Shown here: in pieces, positions 22,757-31,606 of the stretch | How the letters are laid out: each line of letters begins with the position of its first letter | Position numbering within the stretch: the stretch's first letter is position 1 | NCBI GenBank assembly: GCA_041395205.1 | Contig: JAWLAZ010000002.1 | Coordinates: 124,001 to 188,000, forward strand | Reading direction: 5' to 3' | Length of the DNA: 64,000 nucleotides | Source: JAHEFU01 sp041395205 | GTDB lineage: Bacteria; 4484-113; JAFGCY01 | Notes under the pieces: generated by a model | Told to the model about the DNA's origin: nothing | What the model saw: only the letters and a program-made list of their open reading frames with translations | Database searches by the model: none | Program-made: the position numbers and the translations under genes

Positions 22757-24358
22757 TCAGGCCCGGCGGTAGCGCCGGAGCAGCTCGTCCACCACGTCGC
22801 TGATCTTCACACGCTCCTGGGTCAGGCTATCGCGGTCGCGCACGGTCACGGCTCCATCCTCTTCGCTGTCGAAGTCGTAGGTCAGACACCAGGGCGTGCC
22901 GATCTCATCATGGCGGCGATAGCGCTTGCCGATGCTGCCGGCGTCGTCAAACTCGACGCTCAGGCCGGCCTCCAGCAGCTCGCGGTACAGCGCATAGGAC
23001 TTGCTGTCAGCCCCGCTGAGCTTCTTTGAAAGCGGCAGCACGGCGACGGTGATCGGCGAGATGCGCGGGTGCAGGCGCAGCACGATGCGGATGTCCGTGT
23101 CCTTACCCTCATGCTTGGTGTTCTGCTCATCCTCGTGGTAGGCGGCGGTCAGCACTGCGAGGAACATCCGCCCGAGGCCGACAGAGGTCTCGATGCAGGC
23201 CGGCAGGTAGGTTGCCAGTTCCTTGGCCTCCGCCTTGTCCATCCCCGCGCCGGTCAGGAGCGCCATCGCCTCGTCGTCAAAGTACTCGAAGCTCTTGCCG
23301 CTGTGCTTCTGATGCTGGCCGAGATCAAAGCTGCCACGGTGGTGCACACCCTCCAGCTCGCCCCAGCCGAAGGGGAACTCGAACTCGAAGTCCAGCGCGG
23401 CGCGGGCGTAATGTGCCAGCTTCTCCGCCGGATGGTCATGCACGCGGATCATCTCATCCGGCAGGCCGAGCTTCGTGTAGAAGCTGCGGCGCTCGCTGCG
23501 CCAGTATTCATACCAGTCCATCGTGCCTGCGGTGCCGGCCGGCTGACCGGGCACACTGCCTTCGTCAGTGGCATTCAGTTCGCGCAGCTTAGCCGTCAGC
23601 TCATCGGGACGCACGAAGAACTCCAGCTCCATCTGCTCGAATTCACGGGCGCGGAACAGGAAGTTGCGCGGGTTGATTTCGTTGCGGAAGGCCTTGCCCA
23701 CCTGGCAGATCCCGAAGGGCACCTTCTGGCGCGAGGTCACGCGCACGTTGTCAAAGTCCACGAAGATCGGCTGGCAGGTCTCGGCACGCAGGTAACCGGT
23801 CTGGCCACCCTCCCCCGTCGCACCGATCTGCTGGCGGAACATCAGGTTGAACTGGCGCGGCACGGTGAAGCGGCTGGGCTTGCCGGTGTTCGGGTTCATC
23901 GGGTAGTAGCCGATGTGCTCCTTCAGTCCGTCCCAGAAGGCGGTCTCGTCACCGTTGCTGCCGGCATTGAGCCAGTTGAGCGCGTAGAGCTCGGCCTTCT
24001 CCGCATCCTCCTCACTTTCGTACTGGAGCTGGTCGATGCGGAAGCGCTCCTTGCTGTTCTTGTCGTCAATCAGGGCGTCGTTGAAAGCGCCTACATGCCC
24101 GCTGGCGGTCCAGACGGACTCGGGGCCGATGCAGGCGGAGTCGAGGCCGACGACGTTGTCACGGCTGCGCACCATGTAGTCCCACCAGAAGCGCTCGAGG
24201 TTCTTCTTCATCTCGACGCCCAGCGGTCCGTAGTCCCAGAAGCCGCTGAGGCCGGTGTAGACCTCGCTGTTGGCGAACACGAAGCCGCGCCGCTTGCAGA
24301 GCGTGACGATCTTGTCCATCAGCTCCATTGAGCTGACCTGCTGTCCGTGGGTACCCAT
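22757..24358 (-). CDS. glyQS: Glycyl-tRNA synthetase, dimeric (alpha-2) type
   Basis: This 533-aa class IIa synthetase has 'MDKIVTLCKRRGFVFANSEVYTGL' at the N-terminus, motif 1 around GPLGVEMKKNLERFWW, motif 2 in GKAFRNEINPRNFLFRAREF, and motif 3 in ETSVGLGRMF. A C-terminal anticodon-binding domain follows (PITVAVLPLSKK...SIGKRYRRHDEIGTPWCLTYD). This form occurs in some bacteria, archaea and eukaryotes, whereas most Gram-negatives use the alpha2-beta2 enzyme. A short insert (LNAGSNGDETAFWDG) lies before the catalytic core. Start ATG 24358 with AAGGAG; TATACT at 24408-24413. Confidence 0.96.
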   Translation of the reverse strand: MGTHGQQVSSMELMDKIVTLCKRRGFVFANSEVYTGLSGFWDYGPLGVEMKKNLERFWWDYMVRSRDNVVGLDSACIGPESVWTASGHVGAFNDALIDDKNSKERFRIDQLQYESEEDAEKAELYALNWLNAGSNGDETAFWDGLKEHIGYYPMNPNTGKPSRFTVPRQFNLMFRQQIGATGEGGQTGYLRAETCQPIFVDFDNVRVTSRQKVPFGICQVGKAFRNEINPRNFLFRAREFEQMELEFFVRPDELTAKLRELNATDEGSVPGQPAGTAGTMDWYEYWRSERRSFYTKLGLPDEMIRVHDHPAEKLAHYARAALDFEFEFPFGWGELEGVHHRGSFDLGQHQKHSGKSFEYFDDEAMALLTGAGMDKAEAKELATYLPACIETSVGLGRMFLAVLTAAYHEDEQNTKHEGKDTDIRIVLRLHPRISPITVAVLPLSKKLSGADSKSYALYRELLEAGLSVEFDDAGSIGKRYRRHDEIGTPWCLTYDFDSEEDGAVTVRDRDSLTQERVKISDVVDELLRRYRRA

Positions 24359-24488
24359 GCGCCCGTTCTCCTTTGCCGCGCGACTGGCTGCCGCACTGGC
24401 GCGTGGAAGTATAGCTTCAACCGGGGATTGATTCCGACGGGAAGCGGGAAGAGCACGAGCCTGCGGCAGGCATTGATGAAGAAAACGA

Positions 24489-24516
24489 AAAAGGCGTCCC
24501 GCAGGGGACGCCTTTT
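24489..24516 (-). terminator. Rho-independent terminator after the response regulator gene
   Basis: A 12-bp stem (AAAAGGCGTCCC / GGGACGCCTTTT) with loop GCAG and T-tracts on both strands. It lies 22 bases after the response regulator stop. Confidence 0.93.
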
Positions 24517-24537
24517 CATTTATTGGGAATGCCCCGT

Positions 24538-25242
24538 CTAGCCGACGACGCTTTCAACCGCGGGCTGGAAGCGATAGCCGAAGCCGCGCACGGTCTGGAT
24601 GAACTGCGGGTTGCTGGGATCACCCTCGATCTTGTCACGCAGGGTGTGGATCGTCACGTCGACGGTCTTCTCACCGCTCGGGCTGTCATCGCCCCAGATG
24701 CTCTTGAACAGCTCATGGCGGCTGATCGCCACGCCGGGGTTCTCCGCAAGAGTCACGAGGATCTGGTATTCCTTGAGACGCAGCTTGACCTCTTCCTCGC
24801 TGCGGTAGACGATGCGCGCGGAGCAGTCGATGCGCACGTCGCCGAACTCGATCTCGGTCGGGCGCTCCTTCTCATAGCGGCGGATCACGGCCTTGATGCG
24901 GGCCTGGAACTCGGGAATGGAGAAGGGCTTGACGACGTAGTCGTCGGCACCGAGCTCGAAGGCCTGCAGCTTCTCATCCTCGGCACTGCTGGCGGTCAAG
25001 AGGATCACGGGGGTCTTGTCCTTCTTCGTGCGGCGCAGCCAGCGCAGCAGGTCGAAACCGTTCTCGCTGCCGTTCATGTTGATGTCAAGGACCACGAGAT
25101 CGAAGGCCTCGGCATCGAGTTCATTGCGCCCCTCGGGAACATTGCGGGCGGTATGCACCTGGTAACCCGCCTGAGACAGCGCATCGCCGAGCATGTCGCG
25201 CAACTGCTGCTCATCATCAACTATCAGAACCGACTGTGCCAT
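24538..25242 (-). CDS. OmpR/PhoB-family response regulator (orphan)
   Basis: This 234-aa regulator has a receiver domain at 1-120 with the acidic pair Asp9-Asp10, phospho-acceptor Asp53 in VVLDINM, Thr83 and Lys106 in DDYVVKPF. A winged-helix DNA-binding domain follows at about 130-230 ('LKEYQILVTLAENPGVAISR', recognition helix around VDVTIHTLRDKI, wing GFGYRF). No histidine kinase is adjacent. The leader is long and full of TTAA-type repeats, suggesting autoregulation. Start ATG 25242 with AAGGAAG upstream. Confidence 0.95.
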   Translation of the reverse strand: MAQSVLIVDDEQQLRDMLGDALSQAGYQVHTARNVPEGRNELDAEAFDLVVLDINMNGSENGFDLLRWLRRTKKDKTPVILLTASSAEDEKLQAFELGADDYVVKPFSIPEFQARIKAVIRRYEKERPTEIEFGDVRIDCSARIVYRSEEEVKLRLKEYQILVTLAENPGVAISRHELFKSIWGDDSPSGEKTVDVTIHTLRDKIEGDPSNPQFIQTVRGFGYRFQPAVESVVG

Positions 25243-25462
25243 GGTTGTTCTTCCTTAACCCTGAGTTAGTTTTAGAATCTCTTATCCGTTTATCGGATGA
25301 TTTTGCCTTTCCTTCAGTTAGTTAAACTGACGAAACACGTCATTTAACCTAACGTGTCGGATTATACAACGGATATCTGATCCGCAACTGTAGAAAATTA
25401 AACTTTACCAAGTCTTAAAACTGGAACATTATCCAGCGGAAAGGCGATAATATATCCCGACA
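25243..25462. promoter_or_regulatory. Repeat-rich divergent regulatory region of the response regulator
   Basis: This AT-rich region holds TATAAT for the regulator (minus, 25361-25366) and GATAAT for the plus gene (25446-25451). Elements: TTAA-N7-TTAG (25255-25269), hairpin ATCCG-TTTAT-CGGAT (25284-25298), the near-palindrome CAGTTAGTTAAACTG (25315-25329), and ACACGT...ACGTGT (25335-25357). The 11-bp phasing of TTA half-sites is what OmpR-family dimers bind, so autoregulation is likely. Confidence 0.55.
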
Positions 25463-26971
25463 ATGAAGAATTCCAATGTACTCACAATATTCCTGATTGG
25501 ACTATTCCTCGGCGTAACAGCCTGGCTGGGCTGGCGCACCTGGCAGATCCAGCAGGCCGGGATGCAGGGCCTGCCCATGACTGGTCTGGCGGATCACCAG
25601 ATCGAGGCCGCTGTCCAGAAGCTGGTGGAACAGCCTGATCTGGACATGGCCCAGCGCCTGCTGCCGCAGCTGCGGGAGCTGCATGCCGGGAACCCCGGTC
25701 CCCGTGAACGGACCCTGCTGGCGATCGTGCTCTACTACGCGGCCAACATGGATTCAGATTACTATCATGATTACCTGCGCGAAGCCCTGCCCCTGATCAT
25801 GGAGAACTATTCCGGCTCGCGGACTGACCAGGGCGGCAGTGGCGAGCTGCTGCTGAACTTCCTCGCCATGGCCCTGCAGGAGGATGAGTTTGAGCGCTGG
25901 AAGCGGGATCTGCTCAGCCGGGAGCCCTACATGCAGGAGGAGCTGGACCTGCTGGCCCTGGAGCTGTGGCTGGAGACCGATCAGCGAGAGGCCGCCAAGA
26001 CGCTGATCGACCGCTACATTAAGCCCAATCTGCAGTCGCGTTCCGCAAGAACAATGGCCTTCAAAATTCACTGTATGTTAAATCAGTATGACCAGGCCAG
26101 CCAGTTTGAATCTGTAGCAATTGATGTTCCAGTGGCTTATAATTCTGCGGGGAAGGCCGGTAATTCTGAAGACAATAAACCAGTTGTTGATAGATACACC
26201 TACGTCACGACACTTGACTATCTGCTGCAAAATGCACGCTTCCAGGAAGCCCGGGAGTATATCGATCACACTTCCAATGAACTGCTTGATCCAGCGTATA
26301 TCGCCATGCACCAGGCAATCATCCTCGCTTCGGAAGGCAAGCAGGACGGACCCGAATTCAAGAACTATCTCACGGAAATTGCGCAGTCTCCGTTCATGCA
26401 GATGTCACTGGCTGGTGCTGAGTCAAGTGTGTATGCGGCCTTGGCTGAAATCGGGAGTGGCGCGGACAGTCTTTCCCTGGCTGAGGCCTTGTATAGTGGA
26501 AATGAAACTGACACCCAGTTACTGCAGAATCTTTCCCTGATCTGCCTATACACCGATGTCGGTACAATTAGGCTTGAGGATTCCAGTGGTACCACCCACG
26601 AATTGAATGCCCTGCAGCTGGCACAGCAGGCCCTGGAATGTGCAAGAAACTTTGAGGACCGCCAGCAGTCACTGCTGCTGCTCGGCGTCGTCTATGCGGC
26701 TCAGCCGCGCAGCGCTGCCGATATTGAGCTGCAGCAGAAATCCCTTGAATATCTGCACAAGGGCCTGTTGACGGATGTTGAGGATCCGGAGGAAGGATTC
26801 CCCCTGAGCCTGCGCACCAACCTTGCCGGCATCACCTCCGATGAGTTCATTCAGGCACTGCGCCGGGCCAGCCCGCAGTATGACGTGGAGCTGCATGAAC
26901 TGATCCGGGCCCATGTGGAGCATACCCAGCAGTACTACGGCCCCCAGGCACTGGGTAAGACCGAGCCCTGA
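25463..26971 (+). CDS. Membrane-anchored helical-repeat (TPR-like) protein
   Basis: This 502-aa protein begins with one membrane helix (LTIFLIGLFLGVTAWLGW), then an all-helical periplasmic body with repeated Leu/Ala-rich pairs such as 'MAQRLLPQLRELHAGNPGP', 'FLAMALQEDEFERWKRDLLS' and 'LNALQLAQQALECARNFEDR'. These look like divergent TPR units. No family named. Base composition changes inside the gene: about 26,030-26,600 is much more AT-rich than both ends, suggesting an allele patch. ATG 25463 follows GATAAT by 11 bases. Confidence 0.75.
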   Translation: MKNSNVLTIFLIGLFLGVTAWLGWRTWQIQQAGMQGLPMTGLADHQIEAAVQKLVEQPDLDMAQRLLPQLRELHAGNPGPRERTLLAIVLYYAANMDSDYYHDYLREALPLIMENYSGSRTDQGGSGELLLNFLAMALQEDEFERWKRDLLSREPYMQEELDLLALELWLETDQREAAKTLIDRYIKPNLQSRSARTMAFKIHCMLNQYDQASQFESVAIDVPVAYNSAGKAGNSEDNKPVVDRYTYVTTLDYLLQNARFQEAREYIDHTSNELLDPAYIAMHQAIILASEGKQDGPEFKNYLTEIAQSPFMQMSLAGAESSVYAALAEIGSGADSLSLAEALYSGNETDTQLLQNLSLICLYTDVGTIRLEDSSGTTHELNALQLAQQALECARNFEDRQQSLLLLGVVYAAQPRSAADIELQQKSLEYLHKGLLTDVEDPEEGFPLSLRTNLAGITSDEFIQALRRASPQYDVELHELIRAHVEHTQQYYGPQALGKTEP

Positions 26972-27052
26972 TATTCATCTGTACTAGACATTTGTAAACT
27001 TTCGCCGTGGAAGAATTTTTGATACTGTTTCCCACGAGGGTTGCGAAAAACT

Positions 27053-27358
27053 ATGGGGCATCATCTGAGGGCACTTCAGAGACTTTCCATCCTGCTGCTC
27101 GTCTGGTTCCTGGCAGGCGGCCTGTGCGTGCGTGCGTACACGGCCTGGCAGGCGAACCGTGAAATGCGGCTGCGGATGGACGCCAACCAGGCTGACTATG
27201 ACAGCAAGCTGGCGGAACTCACCAAACTGCTGGAGAACAAGCAGCGCCTGGACTCCGATACGGAGACCCAGGTGAACCTGCTGAAGCAGAAACTCGGCTA
27301 CTGTGAGCCGGGGGAAATTCCGATCATCATCGTGGACAGAAGCGGCAGCAACTCCTGA
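27053..27358 (+). CDS. FtsB/DivIC-like septum protein
   Basis: This 101-aa protein has one membrane helix (ILLLVWFLAGGLCVRAY) followed by a coiled coil of about 45 residues (ADYDSKLAELTKLLENKQRL and onward). The short C-terminal segment KQKLGYCEPGEIPIIIV matches the 'LGxxxPGExxx' end of FtsB/DivIC, which binds FtsL and FtsQ at the division site. Start: ATG 27053, 12 bases after GAGGG; an in-frame TTG at 27041 is the alternative. The cyclase/peptidase gene starts 22 bp later. Confidence 0.72.
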   Translation: MGHHLRALQRLSILLLVWFLAGGLCVRAYTAWQANREMRLRMDANQADYDSKLAELTKLLENKQRLDSDTETQVNLLKQKLGYCEPGEIPIIIVDRSGSNS

Positions 27359-27380
27359 CAGCCCTATACTGTTAGGTACG

Positions 27381-28376
27381 ATGCAGAAATTCACAGCCGC
27401 ACTGATCCTCGTCTTCTGCTGCCTGCTGGGCTGCAACGCCTCAGACAGCGCACGCGCCCAGACCCAGGACCGTGACAACGGCAGCCAGTCCGAGATTGAC
27501 CCCTCCCTGTATCTCGCGACGCGCAACTTCGACGAGCGCAAGGCCTGGGCGCATCTCGAGAAGCAGGTGGACTTCGGCTTCCGCGTACCCGGCAGCAGCG
27601 CGCACCGGGCCTGCAAGGACTACATCGTGAGCCAGCTCGAGCCGCTCTGCGACGCCGTCGAGGTCCAGGAATTCAGCATGATGCTGGGTGGCGAAGATAC
27701 GAAGATGTTCAACATCGTCGGCCGCTACAACCTCGATGCCCCGCGCCGCATCATGCTGGCTGCGCACTGGGATACGCGGCCCACGGCGGACATGAACATC
27801 AAGGCCAGCAAGAAGCTGCCGATCCAGGGTGCGAATGACGGAGCCAGCGGGGTGGCGGTACTGCTGGAACTGGCGCGGGTGTTCTCCGAGCAGGACTTCG
27901 AGGTCGGGCTGGATTTCGTGTTCTTCGATGGTGAGGACTACGGCCCCGGCCTGGACATGATGTTCCTCGGCAGCAAGTACTACTGCAACAGCATGCCCAA
28001 TGCGGAAATCGCCACCTACAACTACGGCGTACTGCTGGACATGGTCGGTGACAGCGAACTCGTGATCCGTCCGGAGAACCACAGCTCGCGCTCCGCGGAG
28101 ATCTTCATGGCCGCCAAGGCGCTGAACGACGCAATGGGCTTCAAGGTCTTCCGTGAATCCGGAGCGCTGACGATCTATGACGACCACCTGTCCTTCATTG
28201 ACCGCGGCATGCACTTCTACGACTTCATCGACTTCGAGTACGGGCCGGACAACCGCTACTGGCACACCACGGAGGACACCGTGGACAAGTGCAGCAAGGA
28301 AAGTCTGAAGGCCATCGGCGAAATCGTCGAGAACCTCGTGCTGAAGTTCCCCGACCTGTACGCGCCTGAGAGCTGA
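27381..28376 (+). CDS. M28-family glutaminyl cyclase / peptidase lipoprotein
   Basis: This 331-aa lipoprotein has lipobox LLGC (Cys18). The zinc site of M28 enzymes is complete: His129 and Asp131 in AAHWDTRP, Asp153 in GANDGASG, Glu185 in FFDGEDYG, Asp in LLDMVGD, and the late His in YWHTTEDT. The insert and 'FFDGEDYG' spacing match the glutaminyl-cyclase branch, which converts N-terminal Gln to pyroglutamate; an aminopeptidase is the alternative. TATACT lies ten bases before ATG 27381, so the leader would be very short. Confidence 0.88.
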   Translation: MQKFTAALILVFCCLLGCNASDSARAQTQDRDNGSQSEIDPSLYLATRNFDERKAWAHLEKQVDFGFRVPGSSAHRACKDYIVSQLEPLCDAVEVQEFSMMLGGEDTKMFNIVGRYNLDAPRRIMLAAHWDTRPTADMNIKASKKLPIQGANDGASGVAVLLELARVFSEQDFEVGLDFVFFDGEDYGPGLDMMFLGSKYYCNSMPNAEIATYNYGVLLDMVGDSELVIRPENHSSRSAEIFMAAKALNDAMGFKVFRESGALTIYDDHLSFIDRGMHFYDFIDFEYGPDNRYWHTTEDTVDKCSKESLKAIGEIVENLVLKFPDLYAPES

Positions 28377-28382
28377 GACTGC

Positions 28383-29807
28383 TCAGTGGGCTGCGGGATC
28401 CGCGGCCGCAGCATCCTCCTCCGCATGTGCAGCATGGCCCGGCGGGTCGGCCGTGATGTCGATGCCCAGCAGCACCGCCGCCTGTTCGGCAGCGCTCATG
28501 TCGCCACCGTGGAAGATGCGGTTGACGTACTGCGGCCAGTGCTCCCTGAACGGAGTGCTGTTGAATTCATCGTGGCACTTCACGCAGAAGTCGTAGGCAT
28601 AGCTCGTGACCGGCGGATCGGGGCGCGGGACGTTGTCAGGATCCTCCATCGCCTCATAGACATGCATGTCGGTGATGTTCGTGTGGCAGCTGATGCAGTT
28701 GATCGGCCGCAGCTCATTCTCACCCGGGTCGTAGACGATGTGGCACTTGATGCAGTCCAGGTTGTAGAGCTGGTTGTCATTCTCCAGCGTGATCCGGGCC
28801 CGGCTGTGCCCACTCGCCATGTAACTGTCGTACTGGTCCTGGTGGCAGGGCATGCAGTAGTCCGGCGGGAGGTAGATCGCATCCTTGTCAAAGGGCATGA
28901 TCTCCGCGAAGACATCCTTCAGCCCGCCCTTGAATTCCTCGAGGATCGCCAGCACCTGCGGGTCATCGGCGAGGTCCTCCTCCAGCGGGATGTTGATGCC
29001 GCTGGCAACGTAGCCGCCCTGCTCCAGCGGGTCCATGCTCACGAAGCCCAGGTAGCGCCCGAGCTTCCAGTTGTTGAGCGCTGGCGGGTCGTTGGCAAAC
29101 TCCAGGCTGGCGGCGAGGTCGTCGCGGTCGCCTGTCAGGAACAGGTCTGCGCGCCCGGCATACTTCTGCAGCATGCCCCCCAGCCAGATGTTGTCACCCT
29201 CGAGGCAGATGATGCGGCAGTCGGCCTTCCCGGCCTGGGCCAGGGCACTGTCGAGTGCGGCGACGGGATCGCTGATGCTCATGCCCTCGGGCAAGGTGAA
29301 AGCTGCGAACTCGCGCTGGCTGACGGCGGTGACCGCCACGCGGTTGCCGGCGATGCTGAAGGTCTCCATGGCCGAGCCATAGGGCTGGCCCCCACTGAGG
29401 ATGTTGGCACTGATGAAGGGAATCCGGGTCTGCTCGCGCAGGCTGTCCAGCTCCGCTGCTCCCTGCTGGGCCTCACGGACGCCGAGGATGATGCCGTCGT
29501 AGCCCATGGTATCCAGGGCCCGCACGATGGAACGGCCCTTCATCATCTGGAAGGTGCCGGCTTCCTCGAAGAAGTGCGCTCCCTCGAGCTTGAGCACGGG
29601 GCCGGCGCTTTCCAGGGCTGCGAGCTTGCTGGCGCGGCGCGGCAGACCGCCGAGCTGATGCGCACTGCAGCCGCAGACCTCGAGATAGCCGCTGGTGTCA
29701 TAGTTCCAGGCCACGCTGAAGCTCTCCCGCGGTGTGTTGCCACCCGGGCAGCTGATCAGCAGGGCCGCAAGTACGGCGAGTATCACCAGCTTGGTTGAAG
29801 GTTTCAT
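28383..29807 (-). CDS. Lipoprotein with UshA-like N-terminus and four c-type haem motifs
   Basis: This is a 474-aa protein. The lipobox LISC (Cys20) is followed by about 280 residues resembling the 5'-nucleotidase/UshA fold, but the metal motifs (DxH, GNHE) are absent; instead there is LEVCGCSAHQLGGLPRR. Residues about 315-411 hold CMPCH, CIKCH, CISCH and CVKCH, four c-type haem sites of cytochrome c554/NapC-like spacing, with extra His as possible distal ligands. It probably carries electrons in the periplasm. The tail is Ala/Asp/His-rich. Start ATG 29807 is one base after the ridA stop. Confidence 0.85.
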   Translation of the reverse strand: MKPSTKLVILAVLAALLISCPGGNTPRESFSVAWNYDTSGYLEVCGCSAHQLGGLPRRASKLAALESAGPVLKLEGAHFFEEAGTFQMMKGRSIVRALDTMGYDGIILGVREAQQGAAELDSLREQTRIPFISANILSGGQPYGSAMETFSIAGNRVAVTAVSQREFAAFTLPEGMSISDPVAALDSALAQAGKADCRIICLEGDNIWLGGMLQKYAGRADLFLTGDRDDLAASLEFANDPPALNNWKLGRYLGFVSMDPLEQGGYVASGINIPLEEDLADDPQVLAILEEFKGGLKDVFAEIMPFDKDAIYLPPDYCMPCHQDQYDSYMASGHSRARITLENDNQLYNLDCIKCHIVYDPGENELRPINCISCHTNITDMHVYEAMEDPDNVPRPDPPVTSYAYDFCVKCHDEFNSTPFREHWPQYVNRIFHGGDMSAAEQAAVLLGIDITADPPGHAAHAEEDAAAADPAAH

Positions 29808-29808
29808 G

Positions 29809-30279
29809 TCAGGCATCACTGCGCACCGCGATCGTGAAGTCGATCTCGACCGGCACGTTGAGCGGCAGGGCCACACTGCCCACGGCTGCCCGGGTATGCC
29901 GGCCGGCATCACCAAACAGTTCGACGAGCAGATCGCTGGCTCCGTTTATCACCTGGGGCTGCTGCCCGAAACCCGGCGGGCAGGCCACGAAGCCACGCAC
30001 CCGCAGGAAGGATTCGACACCATTGAGGCTGCCCCCCAGGGCCTGGCGGACCCAGCCCAGAGCATTGACCACGCACTGCCGGGCACACTCCTGGCCCTGC
30101 TCCACGGATAGCTCATCCCCGACCCGGCCCAGATACAATGGCTGGCCATCCCGGATCGGGATCATCCCGGAGAGGTAGAGGATGTTGCCGTGGCGGCGGT
30201 AGGGCAGGTAGTTGGCCACGGGCATCGCAGGCGATCCCGGGTCGATGCCCAGATCCGACAGTTTCTTGTCAAAATCCAT
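29809..30279 (-). CDS. RidA/YjgF-family protein
   Basis: This 156-aa protein fits the RidA family, whose best-known members hydrolyse reactive enamines and imines from PLP enzymes. The strands GNILYLSGMIPIRDG and 'VRGFVACPPGFGQQPQVINGAS' lead to the conserved end RAAVGSVALPLNVPVEIDFT. The usual arginine that holds the substrate (Arg105 in RidA) may be the R of HTRAAVG. Start ATG 30279 follows TAGAAT (30285-30290) by five bases. The haem lipoprotein gene follows by one base. Confidence 0.9.
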   Translation of the reverse strand: MDFDKKLSDLGIDPGSPAMPVANYLPYRRHGNILYLSGMIPIRDGQPLYLGRVGDELSVEQGQECARQCVVNALGWVRQALGGSLNGVESFLRVRGFVACPPGFGQQPQVINGASDLLVELFGDAGRHTRAAVGSVALPLNVPVEIDFTIAVRSDA

Positions 30280-30284
30280 GAGCG

Positions 30285-30290
30285 ATTCTA
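30285..30290 (-). promoter_or_regulatory. -10 element TAGAAT, five bases before ridA-family ATG
   Basis: TAGAAT plus CGCTC plus ATG predicts a leaderless mRNA for the RidA-haem lipoprotein pair. Confidence 0.5.
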
Positions 30291-30400
30291 TCACGACACA
30301 GTGTATTGAAGCGGTGTGCGGCAGGCTGCGGAGTGCCCTGCGGGGCCCCGCCACTTCCGGCAGCATAGTAAAATATTGCTGACGACCGAGGGAGGAAATC

Positions 30401-31573
30401 ATGGAATTCGGTTACACCGAAGAGCAGAGCATGGTACGTGAGACGGTGCGCGACTTCGCCGAGAGCGAACTCGCCCCGGGCGCGCTGCAGCGTGACAAGG
30501 ACAAGCAGTTCGCACGCGCGCAGTGGGAGAAGTACTGCGAGCTGGGCTTCGCCGGGATGACCGTTCCCGAGGAGTACGGCGGCACCGAGCTGGACAGCGT
30601 GAGCGAGGCAATCGTGATCGAGGAGCTGAGCCGCGTGGATGCCAGCTTCGGCGTGCTCGTGGCCGTGCATTCCGGTCTGACCGGCAAGACCCTCAACAAC
30701 TGGGCGACCCCGGAGCAGAAGGCGAAGGTGCTGCCGCAGATGGCCAGCGGTGAATGGATCGCGGCCTATTCCCTCAGTGAGGCCGGCAGCGGCAGTGATG
30801 CGATGGCGATGTCCTGCGAGGCGAAGCTCGATGGCGATGCCTGGGTGCTGAACGGCACCAAGCTCTGGGTCACCAACGGCAGCGTCGCCAGCGTGTTCAT
30901 CATCTTCGCGGTCAGCCATCCCGATGCCGAGCGCTCCAGCCAGCGGATCACGGCCTTCATTGTGCCGCGTGATGCCGAGGGTTTCAGTGTCAGCAAGACC
31001 GAGGACAAGCTCGGGATCCGTGCCAGCGACACGGCGGAGATCGTGCTGAAGGACGTGCGCGTGCCGCGCGACATGGTGCTCGGGCCCGAGGGCCAGGGTG
31101 CCAAGGTGGCCTACAACGCCCTCGACGTCAGCCGCATCGGCATTGCCAGCCAGGCACTGGGCATCGCCCAGGGAGCCTTCGACTTCGCGCTGCAGTATGC
31201 CCAGGAGCGCGAGACCTTCGGCAAGCCGATCATCGAGCACCAGACCATCGGCAACTACCTCGCGGACATGGCAACGCGGATCGATGCCGCCCGCCTGCTG
31301 GTCTACCGTGCCGCCTGGATGAGCAGCCAGGGCATGGTGCACACCAAGGAAAGCAGCATGGCCAAGCTCTATGCCGGCGATACCGCGGTCTGGGTCACGG
31401 ACAAGGCCGTGCAGATCCTCGGCGGTTATGGCTACACCACTGACTTCCCGGTGGAGCGCTTCTTCCGTGATGCCAAGATCACGCAGATCTATGAAGGAAC
31501 GAATGAGATCCAGCGCCTCGTGATCGCCCGCGCCCTGAAGGGCGTTGTCAAGGGAGTTGCCAAGGGCAGCTAG
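30401..31573 (+). CDS. Acyl-CoA dehydrogenase (butyryl/short-chain type)
   Basis: This 390-aa FAD enzyme desaturates acyl-CoA at C2-C3. Motifs: the helical N-terminus FGYTEEQSMVRETVRDFAES, the FAD/substrate segment YSLSEAGSGSDAMAM, 'WVLNGTKLWVTNG', and 'QILGGYGYTTDFPVERFFRD'. The catalytic glutamate is E365 in YEGTNEIQR, the position used by short- and medium-chain enzymes. Start ATG 30401 with GGGAGGA upstream. It pairs functionally with the thiolase at 5.5 kb. No ETF genes are in the window. Confidence 0.96.
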   Translation: MEFGYTEEQSMVRETVRDFAESELAPGALQRDKDKQFARAQWEKYCELGFAGMTVPEEYGGTELDSVSEAIVIEELSRVDASFGVLVAVHSGLTGKTLNNWATPEQKAKVLPQMASGEWIAAYSLSEAGSGSDAMAMSCEAKLDGDAWVLNGTKLWVTNGSVASVFIIFAVSHPDAERSSQRITAFIVPRDAEGFSVSKTEDKLGIRASDTAEIVLKDVRVPRDMVLGPEGQGAKVAYNALDVSRIGIASQALGIAQGAFDFALQYAQERETFGKPIIEHQTIGNYLADMATRIDAARLLVYRAAWMSSQGMVHTKESSMAKLYAGDTAVWVTDKAVQILGGYGYTTDFPVERFFRDAKITQIYEGTNEIQRLVIARALKGVVKGVAKGS

Positions 31574-31606
31574 GCTGGACCGCTCCCGGAGCGGAAGGAA
31601 TCTCCG

